DNA from: Prunus persica
Taxonomy: Eukaryota > Streptophyta > Magnoliopsida > Rosales > Rosaceae
Direction of reading: 5' to 3'
DNA length: 64,000 nucleotides
Assembly (NCBI RefSeq): GCF_000346465.2
Contig: NC_034009.1
Span: 36,587,557-36,651,556, forward strand
Part shown: positions 47,912-62,069 of the stretch, piece by piece
Position numbering within the stretch: position 1 is the first letter of the stretch
How the letters are laid out: each line of letters begins with the position of its first letter
The notes under the pieces: generated by a model
Told to the model about the DNA's origin: nothing
The model's input: only the letters and a program-made list of their open reading frames with translations
The model's database searches: none
Position numbers and translations under genes: made by a program

Positions 47912-50224
47912 ATGAAGATACCCATTTGCATGCTTCCACTAACGCTTATGCTTCTGGCTCTCTCTCACATCTCGTGCGTGGTAGCAGAAGAGAGAGAGCA
48001 GCAGATGAATAAGACCTACATCATTCGCATGGACAAGTCCAAAATGCCTGCGAGTTTTGGCGACGACCATTTCCAATGGTATGGCTCATCTTTGAAATCG
48101 GTGTCCAAGTCAGCAGACGTGCTCTACACCTACAGAACCATAATTCACGGCTTCTCCACAAGGCTAACTGCTGAGGAAGCTGAGCTGCTTGAAAAACAAA
48201 CAGGGGTTGTTTCTGTTTTACGTGAGTTAAGATATGAACTTCACACAACTCGGACACCCGAGTTCCTTGGAATAACCTTTGCCAGAAACGAGGCCATCTT
48301 CCCGACATCAGATAAAATAAGTAGGGTGGTTATTGGCTTAATTGACACCGGTGTCTGGCCTGAGATCAAGAGCTACGATGATAAAGGTCTTGGGCCAGTG
48401 CCAAAGACCTGGAAAGGGAAGTGCGAGGAAGGAACAAACTTCAACTCATCAAGTTGCAATAGAAAGCTAGTTGGTGCGAGATTTTTCCCAAAAGGATATG
48501 AAGCATCAATGGGACAACCCATTGATGAAAGAGTAGAATCAAGATCACCAAGAGATGATAGTGGCCATGGAACTCACACCTCGACCACTGCAGCCGGGTC
48601 TGCAGTCCCGGGAGCTAGCCTATTTGGTTATGCTTCGGGGACAGCAAGGGGTATGGCTACACAAGCTCGAGTAGCCACATACAAGGCCTGCTGGTTTGGT
48701 GGGTGTTACTCCTCTGATATTATAGCCGCAATGGATAAGGCTGTTGAAGATGGCGTCAACATTTTATCTTTGTCCATAGGGGGTACACGGTACCATAATT
48801 ATTACACAGACGCTATGGCCATCGGAGCTTTCTCTGCCATGGCCAAGGGAATCTTTGTGTCAGGTTCAGCCGGAAATAGGGGGCCAGCTAAGGGGAGCTT
48901 GTCCCACAATGCACCTTGGATAACCACCGTGGGTGCTGGAACACTAGACCGTGATTTCCCGGCTTATGTTAGCCTTGGAAATAGAAAAAAATATAGAGGT
49001 ATATCAATCTATGCCGGACCATCACTATCTTGTGGATTACTTCCACTTGTTTATGCTGGTAATGCAAGTAACTCCATAGATGGTGATCTATGCAGTCTTG
49101 ACAGTCTGATTCCTGGAAAGGTTGCCGGGAAAATTGTGGTATGTGATAAAGGGATAACCTACAACTCTGAGAAGAGTGCGGTGGTAAAAAAGGCTGGTGG
49201 TCTAGGGATGATTTTGGCAAATACTAAAGCTTATGGAGAAGAGGTTGTTGCCGACTCGTATCTTTTGCCTACAGTAGTGGTTGGCCAGAAAGCTGGTGAT
49301 GCAATAAAACGATATATTGCCTCCCATGATAATCCGAAAGCCACATTTGATTTTGGGAAAACGCAATTAGGAGTGGAGCCCTCGCCAGTGGTGGCAGCAT
49401 TCAGCTCTAGAGGACCAAATCTAATCTCTCCAACCGTACTCAAACCGGACTTAATAGCACCAGGAGTGAATATCCTAGCTGGGTGGTCTGGTGCAGTTCC
49501 ACCATCTGGATTTTATGAAGACACCAGGAGGGTGAGCTTCAACATCATTTCAGGTACATCCATGTCATGCCCACATGTGAGTGGGCTAGCTGCCCTTCTC
49601 AAGGCGGCTCACCCAAAATGGAGCCCTGCAGCCGTTAAGTCTGCTCTCATGACCACATCCTATACCACATACAAAAATGGAAAACCACTCAAAGATATTG
49701 CTACCAGAAATGCTGCAACACCATTCGATTACGGTGCCGGGCATGTGGACCCAGTGGCAGCCCTTGACCCAGGCCTTGTTTATGATCTTGGTGTCGAGGA
49801 CTACCTAAGCTTCCTTTGTGCCTTGAATTATACAACAAGAGATATCAAGATACTCACCCACATAGACTTCACCTGTGATTCAAGCAAGAATTACAGGGCT
49901 GGAGATCTAAATTATCCATCTTTTGCTGTTTCTCTAAACACAAGTTCAGGCAACAGGGGAGCAGGCACTAAAATATACACAAGGACTCTCACAAATGTGG
50001 GTACCCCAGGAACATACAAGGTATCTGTTTCTGCACTATCACCATCAGTGAAGATCTGGGTTGAACCAAAATCACTGAGTTTCGCTCAAGCATATGAGAA
50101 GAAGATGTATACTGTAACCTTTGTGACCAGTGCTATGCCATCTGGTACAAAAAGCTTTGCTAACTTGGAATGGTCTGATGGGAAACATATAGTGAGTAGT
50201 CCTATTGCTATCAGCTGGTTTTAA
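47912..50224 (+). CDS. Subtilisin-like protease SBT1.7-like, cluster copy 4 (770 aa)
   Basis: Intact and intronless. I start at the Met at 47912 (MKIPICMLPLTLMLLALS), which aligns with the starts of copies 1 and 2; the frame is open 30 bp further up with a basic stub. Signal peptide to about residue 24, propeptide from KTYIIRMDKS, mature start near TTRTPEFLGI. Catalytic Asp145 (LIDTGVWPE), His219 (GHGTHTST), Asn322 (SAGNRGP) and Ser550 (ISGTSMSCPH) are present. PA domain around GKIVVCDKG; fibronectin-like C-terminus ending ISWF. Its downstream flank was copied with subtilase 2, so copy 2 and this locus share a duplication history. Confidence 0.96.
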   Translation: MKIPICMLPLTLMLLALSHISCVVAEEREQQMNKTYIIRMDKSKMPASFGDDHFQWYGSSLKSVSKSADVLYTYRTIIHGFSTRLTAEEAELLEKQTGVVSVLRELRYELHTTRTPEFLGITFARNEAIFPTSDKISRVVIGLIDTGVWPEIKSYDDKGLGPVPKTWKGKCEEGTNFNSSSCNRKLVGARFFPKGYEASMGQPIDERVESRSPRDDSGHGTHTSTTAAGSAVPGASLFGYASGTARGMATQARVATYKACWFGGCYSSDIIAAMDKAVEDGVNILSLSIGGTRYHNYYTDAMAIGAFSAMAKGIFVSGSAGNRGPAKGSLSHNAPWITTVGAGTLDRDFPAYVSLGNRKKYRGISIYAGPSLSCGLLPLVYAGNASNSIDGDLCSLDSLIPGKVAGKIVVCDKGITYNSEKSAVVKKAGGLGMILANTKAYGEEVVADSYLLPTVVVGQKAGDAIKRYIASHDNPKATFDFGKTQLGVEPSPVVAAFSSRGPNLISPTVLKPDLIAPGVNILAGWSGAVPPSGFYEDTRRVSFNIISGTSMSCPHVSGLAALLKAAHPKWSPAAVKSALMTTSYTTYKNGKPLKDIATRNAATPFDYGAGHVDPVAALDPGLVYDLGVEDYLSFLCALNYTTRDIKILTHIDFTCDSSKNYRAGDLNYPSFAVSLNTSSGNRGAGTKIYTRTLTNVGTPGTYKVSVSALSPSVKIWVEPKSLSFAQAYEKKMYTVTFVTSAMPSGTKSFANLEWSDGKHIVSSPIAISWF

Positions 50225-50971
50225 TTTTAGTACCATTGTTGAACCTAATCTAACTCCAGATCAGAGGATGCAGTGGCTCCTCTGCTGATCCGTGGTTGCT
50301 GATAAGGTGCTTAGAAATGCACTGAATCATGCAGCGTGGTGAAATAAAATTCTGCAGTGGTAGGTTTTCTCTTTTCAGTTTATTTTTGCTTTAGTTGTAT
50401 CACTTAATACATCAATTTTTTCTTTCCTGGAAAGATATGCTGGGAATTTTGTTTTGGATATTACCAGAGACTGAGGGAAATTTATTTATTAAATAAAAAT
50501 AAATGAAAAAACTAACTAGTCACACAATCTTGTCACAATTGAAGCTTTGGAAAAGGAAAATCTGCCAAATGTTTATGGTAATAGCCAATAGCTTCTAACC
50601 TCATTTAGGCTAAACTCTCCAACAAAGCTATTTTTAATCACCAAAAAAGGCAAACCTTGTTGATATGGAGGATGTTTCCGATTACAATCTCCCTGGGTAA
50701 ACAGTAGCTACTATAAGCCCCATGGTTACCCAGAACATAGACGAGAAACTCATCCATTATACTGGTCTTTTGCATTCCTTACAGGCAATCAGCTATCATG
50801 GCATCCATTTAGCACTTTGGGGGAAGGGTGGATTAGAGAGACTTACGATAACATTGTATAACTATAAAATCATAGAGCAGTCTCCAATGCAAACATCACG
50901 AAATCGATCAAAATGAAATACCTTGAAGTTACAATAAGTTTAAAAAGTAAAACAAAACAAACTCCCAAATG
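50225..50971. other. Intergenic between subtilase 4 and the methyltransferase gene
   Basis: Shared 3' region of two converging genes. It is the source-like counterpart of 41549-42287. No other gene seen. Confidence 0.6.
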
Positions 50972-52173
50972 TCATTCTAAATCGTCTACGGACTGACAAA
51001 CAGGGAGGTAATAAGTATCAAGCTGCCAATACTTTTGTTTAACACCTTCCCAAACTTGTTCTCCTAAACAATCCTTAACAGGCAATGGAATGAACTGTGT
51101 AGAGTAACCCAAATTCTGAAGCTCTAGTGAAACCAAGTGACAGTACACAACATGGAAGAATGCATTACCTCCACAAAGGCCATTAAAGAATGAGTAGATT
51201 CCCCCAGGCTTCAACAACACAGGAAGATGCTGGTGGAACTCTCTCAAGTCTTCATAGTACTCTCCATAGGTGTCAAAGAAAATCCCTGAACAACAAACGA
51301 AAAACCCCAAAAATTTCAAATATTGTGACTGAAAATTTCAAAAAATTGAAGGCTTGAAGCTTAAACAGCAATTTGAATTGGTCCATTTCAATTCCACTTA
51401 CCATCATAAGATTGAAGTTGAGGTAGCACATCCTGCCAGCGCCCAAATATTATGTTCACATTGTCCTTCTGAGCCCAACCGGTTCGAACCATGCGCCCGT
51501 AAACCTCCGGGTGAGCTTCAACAATGGTGTGCGAAACAGGGGAGTATTGCTGGATGGCCGTGTCCACGAGGCCCATCCCAAATCCAATGTTCAGTACATG
51601 CCCACCTCCTGAGCAAACAGCTTTCGCGTGTGCCTCCATTAATGGCTTCTCCCAAGCCATCATCACCGCCTTACTGTCTGAGTCCATCAGCTTGTCCTCG
51701 CTGAAGCTCACCCTGTCTTCCAAGTAATCTCCATTGCCATCCCCATTCTTATTCTCTTTCCTCGCAATCGTTCCCAGTACCAATTCAGCTTGAATCCCTA
51801 ATTAGCTCAAATTAATCAAACACTTTTCATTTTTCATTCATACAACTCCAAATTAGAACAACTTAGAGTAAATTTCTAGTTTCTATGTTAAGCACGTACC
51901 GGCATTGAGGAGGATGTCGTAGGCATTTTCGTGGCCTGCGTCCATGGCAAAATCTCCGGCGGAGAGATTGGAAGGAGATAGGGCGTTCCATGGCGCGCCA
52001 GCTTCTAGAAGAGTCTTGACGGCATCTCCGTGGCCCAGCTTGGCCGCGTGCATCAGCGGGGTAAGGCCGTCGCCGTCGAAGTACGAAACGTCAGCTCCGG
52101 TTTCGATTAAAGTTTTCAGCTTTTCGGCTTCGCCGTTCCTCGCCGCCTCGCATAGTTGCTCGCCTTCCGCCAT
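50972..52173 (-). CDS. Ankyrin-repeat methyltransferase, RMT2/PRMT2-like (327 aa)
   Basis: Relative of yeast Rmt2 (arginine delta-N-methyltransferase) and of the Arabidopsis ankyrin protein At5g65860. Three exons on the minus strand: 52173-51900, 51797-51402 and 51285-50972 (274, 396, 314 nt), joining in phase. Residues 1-~90: two ankyrin repeats (GLTPLMHAAKLGHGDAVKTL). Then a linker with LVLGTIARKEN and a Rossmann methyltransferase fold with SAM motif VLNIGFGMGLVDTAI, the acidic strand-2 end HTIVEAHPEVY, and GIFFDTYGEYYEDL. It ends YYLPVCQSVDDLE. All these segments are standard for the family. The fold also resembles guanidinoacetate methyltransferase; the ankyrin repeats favour the RMT2 type. 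Substrate in plants is not known to me. Confidence 0.93.
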
Positions 52174-52179
52174 GTCTGT

Positions 52180-52730
52180 CTCAGTGTGCAGTGTCTGTCA
52201 AACCCTGGTCAAGGTTTATTAACGAAGGATAAATTGGACTTACCCCCACTCAGCTTTCAAAAATTATGATTTCTTCCCATTATAGCTATTCTATTTATAT
52301 ATTGACCACGTTATTTATTTATTTAATTTTGTGATTATATATTAACTACTTTCTAATGTTCAAAAAAAACACACATTAACAATTATCTTATCCAATACAC
52401 AAGAAAAAGTTAGTTGCAACATGGATAACACTGTTTTGTTATTCCCGACCAATAATGTTATATCACATAGAAGTATTATCATGCTTGTCATAGTATTATT
52501 AGTCGAGAATAATAAAATAGTGATATTCATGTTTCATAGAAATCTCTCTCAATACACACACAACTGCAAGGAAATTAATAGCTAAAAGATTTCCTTTTTT
52601 GGCAGCAGTTGACCATTGTCAAAGAAATCAAATTTGCACTTTTCAGATCCAATTCACATTTTGATTAGACTAACACTCAATTATGTTACTATGGTTTTTT
52701 TTTTTCCAATCACACACATATATATATATA
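52180..52730. other. Intergenic, no gene seen
   Basis: AT-rich upstream DNA of the methyltransferase gene, with an (AT)n run near 52715-52730. Confidence 0.45.
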
Positions 52731-52737
52731 TATTTGA

Positions 52738-52965
52738 ATAATACTAGTCTTACCACATTTTTTATACCACAATTTTATATCACATGATGTGGCAGCTGAT
52801 GTGTACATACCACATCATGTAAAATACTAGTTTATATTTTTCTAATTTTATTTATTAAAATACACTTCATTCATTTAATTGATATGACATATGATATGGA
52901 TATACCACATCATGTGGTATAGAAATATGGAATAATAATGTAGTAAGTGTAGTATTACTCTATAA
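52738..52965. mobile_element. MITE-like foldback, about 230 bp
   Basis: Inverted ends AATACTAGTCTTACCACATT (left) and, read back from the right, AATACTACACTTACTACATT. Inner palindromic words ACATGATGTGG and CCACATCATGTGG repeat. Target duplication not clear. Confidence 0.65.
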
Positions 52966-52969
52966 TTTT

Positions 52970-53600
52970 TTAATGTCATGTGTTATATATTCATATGTTA
53001 TAATATGAATTAATAACGGATTTATATTATAAAGTGTAATATTAATAAATAAAAGACACATTATAATGTATTGATGACAAGTGTGATGATTACATTAAAA
53101 AATTTATCAAAACACATAAAATCCATTGCAATAGAATGGAATGAAGCCAATTCAGTTAGCTATAATATTAGGTCACTAAATTTGATCCTTAAAACATGTG
53201 TCGATCTATTACTTATTATAAAAAAAAAAAATTCAATTTAAACTAAAAATTAGATTAAAAAATGCCATCTTATAAAGTAAATAAAACAACATTAAATATT
53301 AAAAATGTATTCATTATAAAGAAACTTTTATTCATAAAAAAACATGAGCACAAATAGTTCCAAAGAAGTCAAGAAGATTGTTGGCAACAAAAGGAAAAAG
53401 CCAAGAAAAATACTTAAATCAACCTAATCATAATCATCATGCTTAATTAAAAGCCTTTGAGAGAGTTGCCAATGTCATAATCATAATTCCAAGGCTATTA
53501 TAGTCAATGGATCACAATAACTCACGCGGTGGGGGATCAGCGTCACCATCTCAATCGACCAATTTTGACCACGCTCCAAACTCGTATGTCACCCATTGAC
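52970..53600. other. Intergenic upstream of the syntaxin-like gene
   Basis: No gene seen. AT-rich, with A-runs. Confidence 0.45.
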
Positions 53601-53605
53601 GGTGG

Positions 53606-53619
53606 AAACGACGTCGTTT
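53606..53619. promoter_or_regulatory. 14-bp palindrome in the syntaxin-like promoter
   Basis: AAACGACGTCGTTT, a perfect palindrome with an ACGT centre, about 370 bp before the start codon. A bZIP-type site is possible. Confidence 0.4.
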
Positions 53620-53701
53620 AGGAACTCACTTATTCGCGGAGTTTCCGAAAAAAACAAATAAAGCTTTAAAACGTTAGTTTTATATTCGCACCAATTTCAA
53701 G

Positions 53702-53704
<3 letters not shown>

Positions 53705-53734
<30 letters not shown>
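53705..53734. repeat. (CT)n microsatellite in the 5' leader region
   Basis: About 15 CT units, 250 bp before the syntaxin-like start codon. Confidence 0.9.
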
Positions 53735-53737
<3 letters not shown>

Positions 53738-53987
53738 CCCAACCTTCTTTTTCCTGGAATTGCAGTTGCTTCATTGAAATAACGGAATCTCTCCTCAACC
53801 CATTGATCTTTTTAACGTCTTTATCTATTTTGCATTTGTATTTTCTTCCACTGTCAATGTTGTGACCAAGTTCATCTGGAAATTGAACGTGTTTTGAGCT
53901 AGGGTTCATTTCTTGTCTGAAACAAAACAAGATTGTTGTTAATTTGTGAATATATTCAACTTTACGAATCGTGGGGGTGATTTATTA

Positions 53988-55820
53988 ATGGCGTCAAGTT
54001 TTGATCGGTGGGAGAAAGATCCATTTTTCTCAGCGGCCGAAGAAGTTCAAGAATCCGCAGACAGGTAGCATTTCTAATTGTCCATTTATGTCTTCTCTAG
54101 GGCTTCATTTTTAATCTTTTCATTTTCCCAATAAATTTTGAACTTTTCTTTGTTTTATTGCAACCTTGGTTTACATCTTGGATTTGGTAGCTTCCAGCTA
54201 ATTTAAATCAACTTCCAGCGTTAGGAAGCTTTCAGCAGATTCGTTTTTTGCCCCAATTAATCCAAAATTCCTCTCTTTTTTCCCTGCATTTCCTCAACAT
54301 TTGCAATTTGTGCACGTGCTCATTGAGTTAATTGTGTTTATCTGCAATCTGTATGCTGGGAAAGACGAAATTAGGGTTTTTCTATATGCACTTATTTTTC
54401 GCGATGAAAGGTGCATTGAATGCTGGGAATGATATTCAGTTTGGTTTTGGTTGCTGTCATTGATTTGTTAATTTAATGTTTATGTGGTTTTCAAGGATGG
54501 AATCTACATATAGAACATGGATTCATGCCAAGAAAGACACTTCCAGTATGTGGGATCCCGAGGAACTTCACAGGGATCTCCGTACAACCCTTGGAACTAC
54601 CAAATGGCAGGTCCTCTTCTCTCTCTCGGCTATTGGTGTGGACATTTAGGCAGAGCAAACCTTATTAATTGGTGTTATGCCCATATTAGTGTAGTGAATA
54701 ATTGATTAAATTCTGTGTTGGCAATGCAGTTAGAGGAGTTTGCGCGAGCCGTCAGGTCAAGTTATGCTAGAAGCTCATGTGAAGATGCAAGAGACAGGCA
54801 CCATGAATTCATTGTTGCCATTGAGGACCAGATTTCCAAAATTGAAATCTCATTACAGGAAGTTGCCCTTTCTGAAGGCAAGGCTTCTCAGCCTTGGGTG
54901 CGTTTGGATGAAGGGGAGTGCAATGAGCTTGCATTTTTTCTTTCCGGACCATCTGCATCTAAAGAGAGAGTTATTGCTTTGAGTAATGACAGGGATAGTG
55001 AAAACCTACGAGTGACAGATAAAGAATCGGCACCAGGCTGTTCGAAGAATTCATGTGGTTCAGCCGAGTGGGGTTCCCAGAAGACTAGGGAGGAGAAGCC
55101 ACATGGGCATAGGAGGACAGCTAGTGCTAGTGCTGACATTGGTGTTTGGAAGATTGCAGTTTTTGATGATGCATTCTTACCAAGTTCTTCTGCGATGATG
55201 GTTGAGCAACCTGTACGAAAGATTCCCAGTTTCTCTGGGTTTATTAGTTCCATGGAAACCGCATCAAAGTTGAAGTGGTCAAAGAATGGTTTTAGGAAGT
55301 GGAAGGCAGTGGACCGTCATGAAGATGCTGATGCTGCATTGTTGCCATCTTCTCAGTTGTCTGGGGTATGCATGCTTTAGTCCTTTGATTTAATTTACTA
55401 CTGGAACTTTATATTTATTGTTGTGTTACTAATGATTAAAATTCTGGTTTTCCATTTAGGGCATCAATGCTTGTTATGAAAAAAGTAAGAGTTGTTTGGA
55501 TAGTTGCGACGACTGTTATGATAAACCATTGTATGGCTGGTACGGAGCTATTCAGAGACAACTTCAAAGGTCTCAGTACTACGTGCAATATAGTTGGCCT
55601 GCTCGTGTAGCTTTTTGGATTGCTCTTGTTTGCTTGATTGGTAAGCTTCTCTGTTTTGTTTGCTAATTCATCTATTAAGTGCATATTCTTAATAATTTTT
55701 ATGTGAAATACAACAGAATCTTTCTTTTCTGTCATTTCCCTTTAAGTAACTGATATCTTTGTATTCATGAGTTTGCTCTTTTCGTTCCTTGCAGTTTTAA
55801 TTGCATTGCGTGCTATCTGA
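53988..55820 (+). CDS. Syntaxin-6 N-terminal-domain protein, At1g27700-like (344 aa)
   Basis: Membrane protein of the syntaxin/t-SNARE group. Exons: 53988-54064, 54496-54610, 54730-55365, 55460-55640 and 55795-55820, joining in phase. The N-terminal ~100 residues form the helical syntaxin-6 N domain (DRWEKDPFFSAAEEVQESADR, then WDPEELHRDLRTTL and EFIVAIEDQISKIE), as in SYP61. The middle is Ser-rich and probably disordered. The C-terminus is a tail anchor, WPARVAFWIALVCLIVLIAL followed by RAI. I see no typical SNARE motif before the anchor, so it may tether or regulate rather than drive fusion. A Trans-Golgi/endosomal location is inferred from the N domain. It converges with the TGD5-like gene. 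Confidence 0.9.
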
Positions 55821-56449
55821 GCCGTGGCCCTTGTCCACAGATTTTGGTACCTCATGACAGCGCGAAGAGAAAGCCAAGCTGTCAATTGTTGGACATAGAT
55901 GTGGAATATTGTGTTCAAAAGATTACAATATTATTTTCACACATTGTTGAAGCGTCTAGCGGTGAACACAACCTACAACCTTCAGAGAATTTCCCTTCTG
56001 TTTTGTTTTTCAATTTCGACATCCTTGAAGGAGGGTAAATTCTGTTGTATTATAGAACAAAAATTTCAGATAAGCTGGAACAGGGTTGTAAGCTGAAAGA
56101 TATTGCTAATGCATCCTGTAATATAATTTTTTTTTATTTTAATGTACTGGTACTATTTGTGTAGTATATAAAAATTTAGATTTCTTATCCTTGCTTTTCA
56201 ATCTGACCAAAAAACAGTTGTGGAAGGTAGCAGAAATATTCTGCCTATGTTTTTTAAACGGTAAATAAATTTTCATTTCGATCCTCAATGGTTGTACAAA
56301 TTCGCTCGAAATATATTCTAGAAACTCGAATGAAGGACGGACTACATACATCAAAACAATCTCCACCTTTCTCTACACTGCATACATCCGAAATGCTTTA
56401 AATACACACAAGTTTATTCTCTTGGACCACATTGTGCTGAAACTGAAAG

Positions 56450-58220
56450 CTACCGCGAAGCACGATTGTCCTGGTGGTTTTTCTGTAAAGCAAAACCATC
56501 ATGATCCTTCTTGCCGAAGTCTAGGCCCTGGAATGTGACCCCAGATGAATGATACTGACTACCAAAGGCGGTGCCAAATCCCCATCCAAGACCTAGACCA
56601 ACCCCACAACCTCCACCTTAGAAAACAAAATGCTAAGTTAATGATATACGCACCATGGTGTACTTGAATGCATTCCGAAAACATAAACTAGAAATTCCAG
56701 TTGGATTAAAGGGGAAAGGGTATACCTACACCAAGGCCCAAGAAATTCAACGGTGTGCCTGTAGCAAAAACAAAATTGTAAATTAGTAAACAAGGGCTAT
56801 ATACATTGCAGCAGGACGAATAACAAAGGTGTTAAGAAAATAAGTTTATATGCACAAGCACAAGAATTACTTAATGTGATTATCCAACGTCCCAACAAAT
56901 AATATGTATAGTAATAGCATAAGTTAATTGATGCTTAAATGCAGCCTCAATCTTTTAGAAACTTAAACCAGTTCAATACTTTCCATTGAATATGATAAAG
57001 TAATTAGAGAAGCAATTATTTGGTCCAAACGCATGACAGCATTCACAAGAAACCTAAATTTTGGCCAAGCAGGAAAACCATGGCATTTTTGCACTGGTGG
57101 GGCAAAGAAAGAAAAATAGAGGGGGGCGGGGGGGTCGGAGTGGGAAATCTTGTTTCCAGTTGCAAAAAACATGTCTAAGCACACCAAACTTTTCCGGCAT
57201 ACCCTCCTGGTACACATACATTAAGTTGTAAGTTGTAAGTTGTAACCAAGCATTAATATATAAAAATGATGAGAAGGGACGCACAATGGGCCATCAGTTG
57301 ATCATCTAACTACTTTTGAGGTTCCTAAACAGGGTTAGCCTGTCTTCAATTGAGATATTGACACTGTTGAACTTTCTAACTCTGGTCCAACAAGAATAAC
57401 CGATTCCTACTATTCCTTTAAGTAGAGGATGAACCTAAGGAAAGATGAGATCATACGACCCAGGCATATCACAACTTTCCATTCCTTAAAGATAGGACTT
57501 AGAACCCAACCTGTTCTATCTACCAATAAGTAACCACAAGAACACAAGATTCACCAAGATGATAAGGTGATCCTGATAAGATAACTATAAACCACTGGTG
57601 AGTGATAGAGGGATGATTTAACATTCTTCTCATTCTATTTTTTTCAATACACCTAATATGTTTAATGGGTTTGCAATAGACATAACCACTTTGAAACCAT
57701 TTGGCTTGTGGCTGCCCAATCTGCAGCTAAGATGATATGTCGTAACATTCTTTCATTGCACAATCTAAAGAAATGCCTAATGAATCTAAACCCTGCAATG
57801 AAATTGGGCACCGAACTGTGTGTGAATCTTCTGAATAACTATGACTGTTCCGAATTTTAGCTACATGAAAATTTGAAGTGTTGAATGGACCGAAAATAGG
57901 CAATAATAATTTATTCCTTCCTGATCAGATAAGCCCGAGTGTGAAACTAGCCAATTGTTTAAAGTTTAAATCATTTCAGGCAAATAAAACATGAAATCAA
58001 CAGGAAAGTGAAAGCGAGAAAAAATTAATAGAGGCGGAGGAACAAACCTCCGAAACCCCATCCAACGCCAAACCCGCAGCCAACACCGAATCCTAAAGAA
58101 AAACGACTGAGTTTGTCATAATAAGCTCACGGGATACATAAAAATCAGAACCCACAAAACAAAGCTTTTTGAAATCATACCAAATCCAACGCCAGCTCCA
58201 TTGAAGTTGGTAAGCACCAT
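56450..58220 (-). CDS. TGD5: TGD5-like glycine-rich protein (94 aa)
   Basis: Likely orthologue of Arabidopsis TGD5 (At1g27695), a small glycine-rich chloroplast-envelope protein needed for lipid transfer from ER to plastid with TGD1-4. Four small exons on the minus strand: 58220-58181, 58092-58048, 56758-56726 and 56616-56450 (40, 45, 33, 167 nt), all phases joining. It starts [14 protein letters not shown]; then come Gly/aromatic-rich hydrophobic stretches ([26 protein letters not shown]) and a hydrophilic charged tail ending RASR. The assignment rests on the start, the Gly-rich pattern, the length (91 in Arabidopsis) and its position next to the At1g27700-like gene, the same neighbour as in Arabidopsis. 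The tiny exons give no long open frame, so the gene is easy to miss. Confidence 0.85.
56760..58047. other. Long intron 2 of the TGD5-like gene
   Basis: 1,289-bp intron. Contains no separate gene; the open frames near 56963-57284 lack features. A G-rich run lies at 57120-57140. Confidence 0.6.
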
Positions 58221-58734
58221 TGCAGCTACCTACAACGACTGGAATGCGGTGTGCTCTTCAGTTCAATCTCCCTTCTTCTTTTTTATTTTTTTTTCTTTCT
58301 TTTTGTTTTTGGGTAAAAACTAAAAAGTCTCTCTCCCCTCATCTTTATCTGCACTTGGGAAATACCCGTGGCCCATGGGCAAGCCGTCCAATGTCTCCCA
58401 ACTAGGCCCATTGCTAGGCTTGGGCCACCGCTCAAAGAAAACTTGATATTATTACGGATTTGAAGGACAGCCGCCTGCAAACCCTAAACTAGTAAAGAAT
58501 GCAATTGCATGATTATTTAATAAATATTGTAGATTTGCATGATTTGCATGATTCGCATAACGTGTTATTTAACTAGAATTATTTTTTCAGGCAAAGATAT
58601 CATATGACAAAGGATCCAACCAAATTAATCCCATTTTATATTCCATCAAGCAAAACACATGTCATGGGTGACGCTGGCGGCTGCTGCTGTAAACTTTTAA
58701 ACTGGAAACAGAAGAGTAAAGCCTCCACTCCAAA

Positions 58735-59982
<1,248 letters not shown>

Positions 59983-59989
59983 TTGAATT

Positions 59990-60550
59990 CGTAGTGTTGA
60001 ATTTTAATTGGAAATGTTTGGTTGCTGTGTGATTATGACTTGTAACTTTAATGTTGGTATGACTTTTTGGTGCAAAGATGTGAATATGGACATGATGATT
60101 GAGTTTCTATCACCTTATGAAAATATAATATTTGCCATCATCAACATTTTTTTTTTATATATTTTTTTTGGAAACCGATAATTGAGCTATTTTGGTCAAC
60201 AATTATATTACATAAGGTGATAATGATAAAGGCTCCAGATCAGCGCGTAATACTAATGACATGGCAGAATTATATTCATCCCATGCGAAAAGACACTTTT
60301 ACCCAAATTCCCAGTGGGTAGTGGATGAGCTCGTATCGAAGCACACTCGAGAATGTGGTAGAATATTCAGCTATTTTTTGTGAAATTTGATTAACAATTT
60401 AAGAGACTGACAGGTACACTCAGATTCAATCTCAGCTTATCTACTGGTCTTTCTCCGCCCTCCCAATCCTAACTCCGAACTCCCAATCCTAACTCCAATC
60501 AATTTCCCTTCTCTTCATTTCTTCTTTCTTTTCTCCCAACTTTACCCAAA
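59990..60550. other. Spacer between the PRISE genes
   Basis: 3' flank of copy A and promoter of copy B. A duplicated word TCCCAATCCTAACTCC occurs at about 60464-60498. No other gene seen. Confidence 0.5.
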
Positions 60551-60553
60551 ATC

Positions 60554-61815
<1,262 letters not shown>

Positions 61816-61933
61816 TCTTGAATTGGGGTTTGAGGATGTTGTGATGGTGTTTTTTTTTTTTTGGGTCTGGAAAATATGTTTGTTGTGGTTTGCTTGTTCC
61901 TGTTCTACATGAATTCTAAAATAATCGTAGCAG

Positions 61934-62056
61934 GTCGAGAGCAGGTACCACAGTGGTGGCCTACCCCTTCCCCCTGCTTGACACCTAGGTTTAGGTGTCA
62001 AAACCCCAAGGGGTTTCTTTCCTCCTACTGTAACCCCGAAAAAAAAAAAAAAAAAA
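61934..62056 (+). mobile_element. Short SINE-like retroposon with poly(A) tail
   Basis: About 100 bp followed by a run of ~20 A, flanked by the perfect 11-bp direct repeat AATCGTAGCAG at 61923-61933 and 62057-62067. TACCACAGTGG near its 5' end resembles a Pol III A box; the B box is poor. It lies about 120 bp past the PRISE copy B stop, probably within its 3' UTR. Confidence 0.85.
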
Positions 62057-62069
62057 ATCGTAGCAGATA

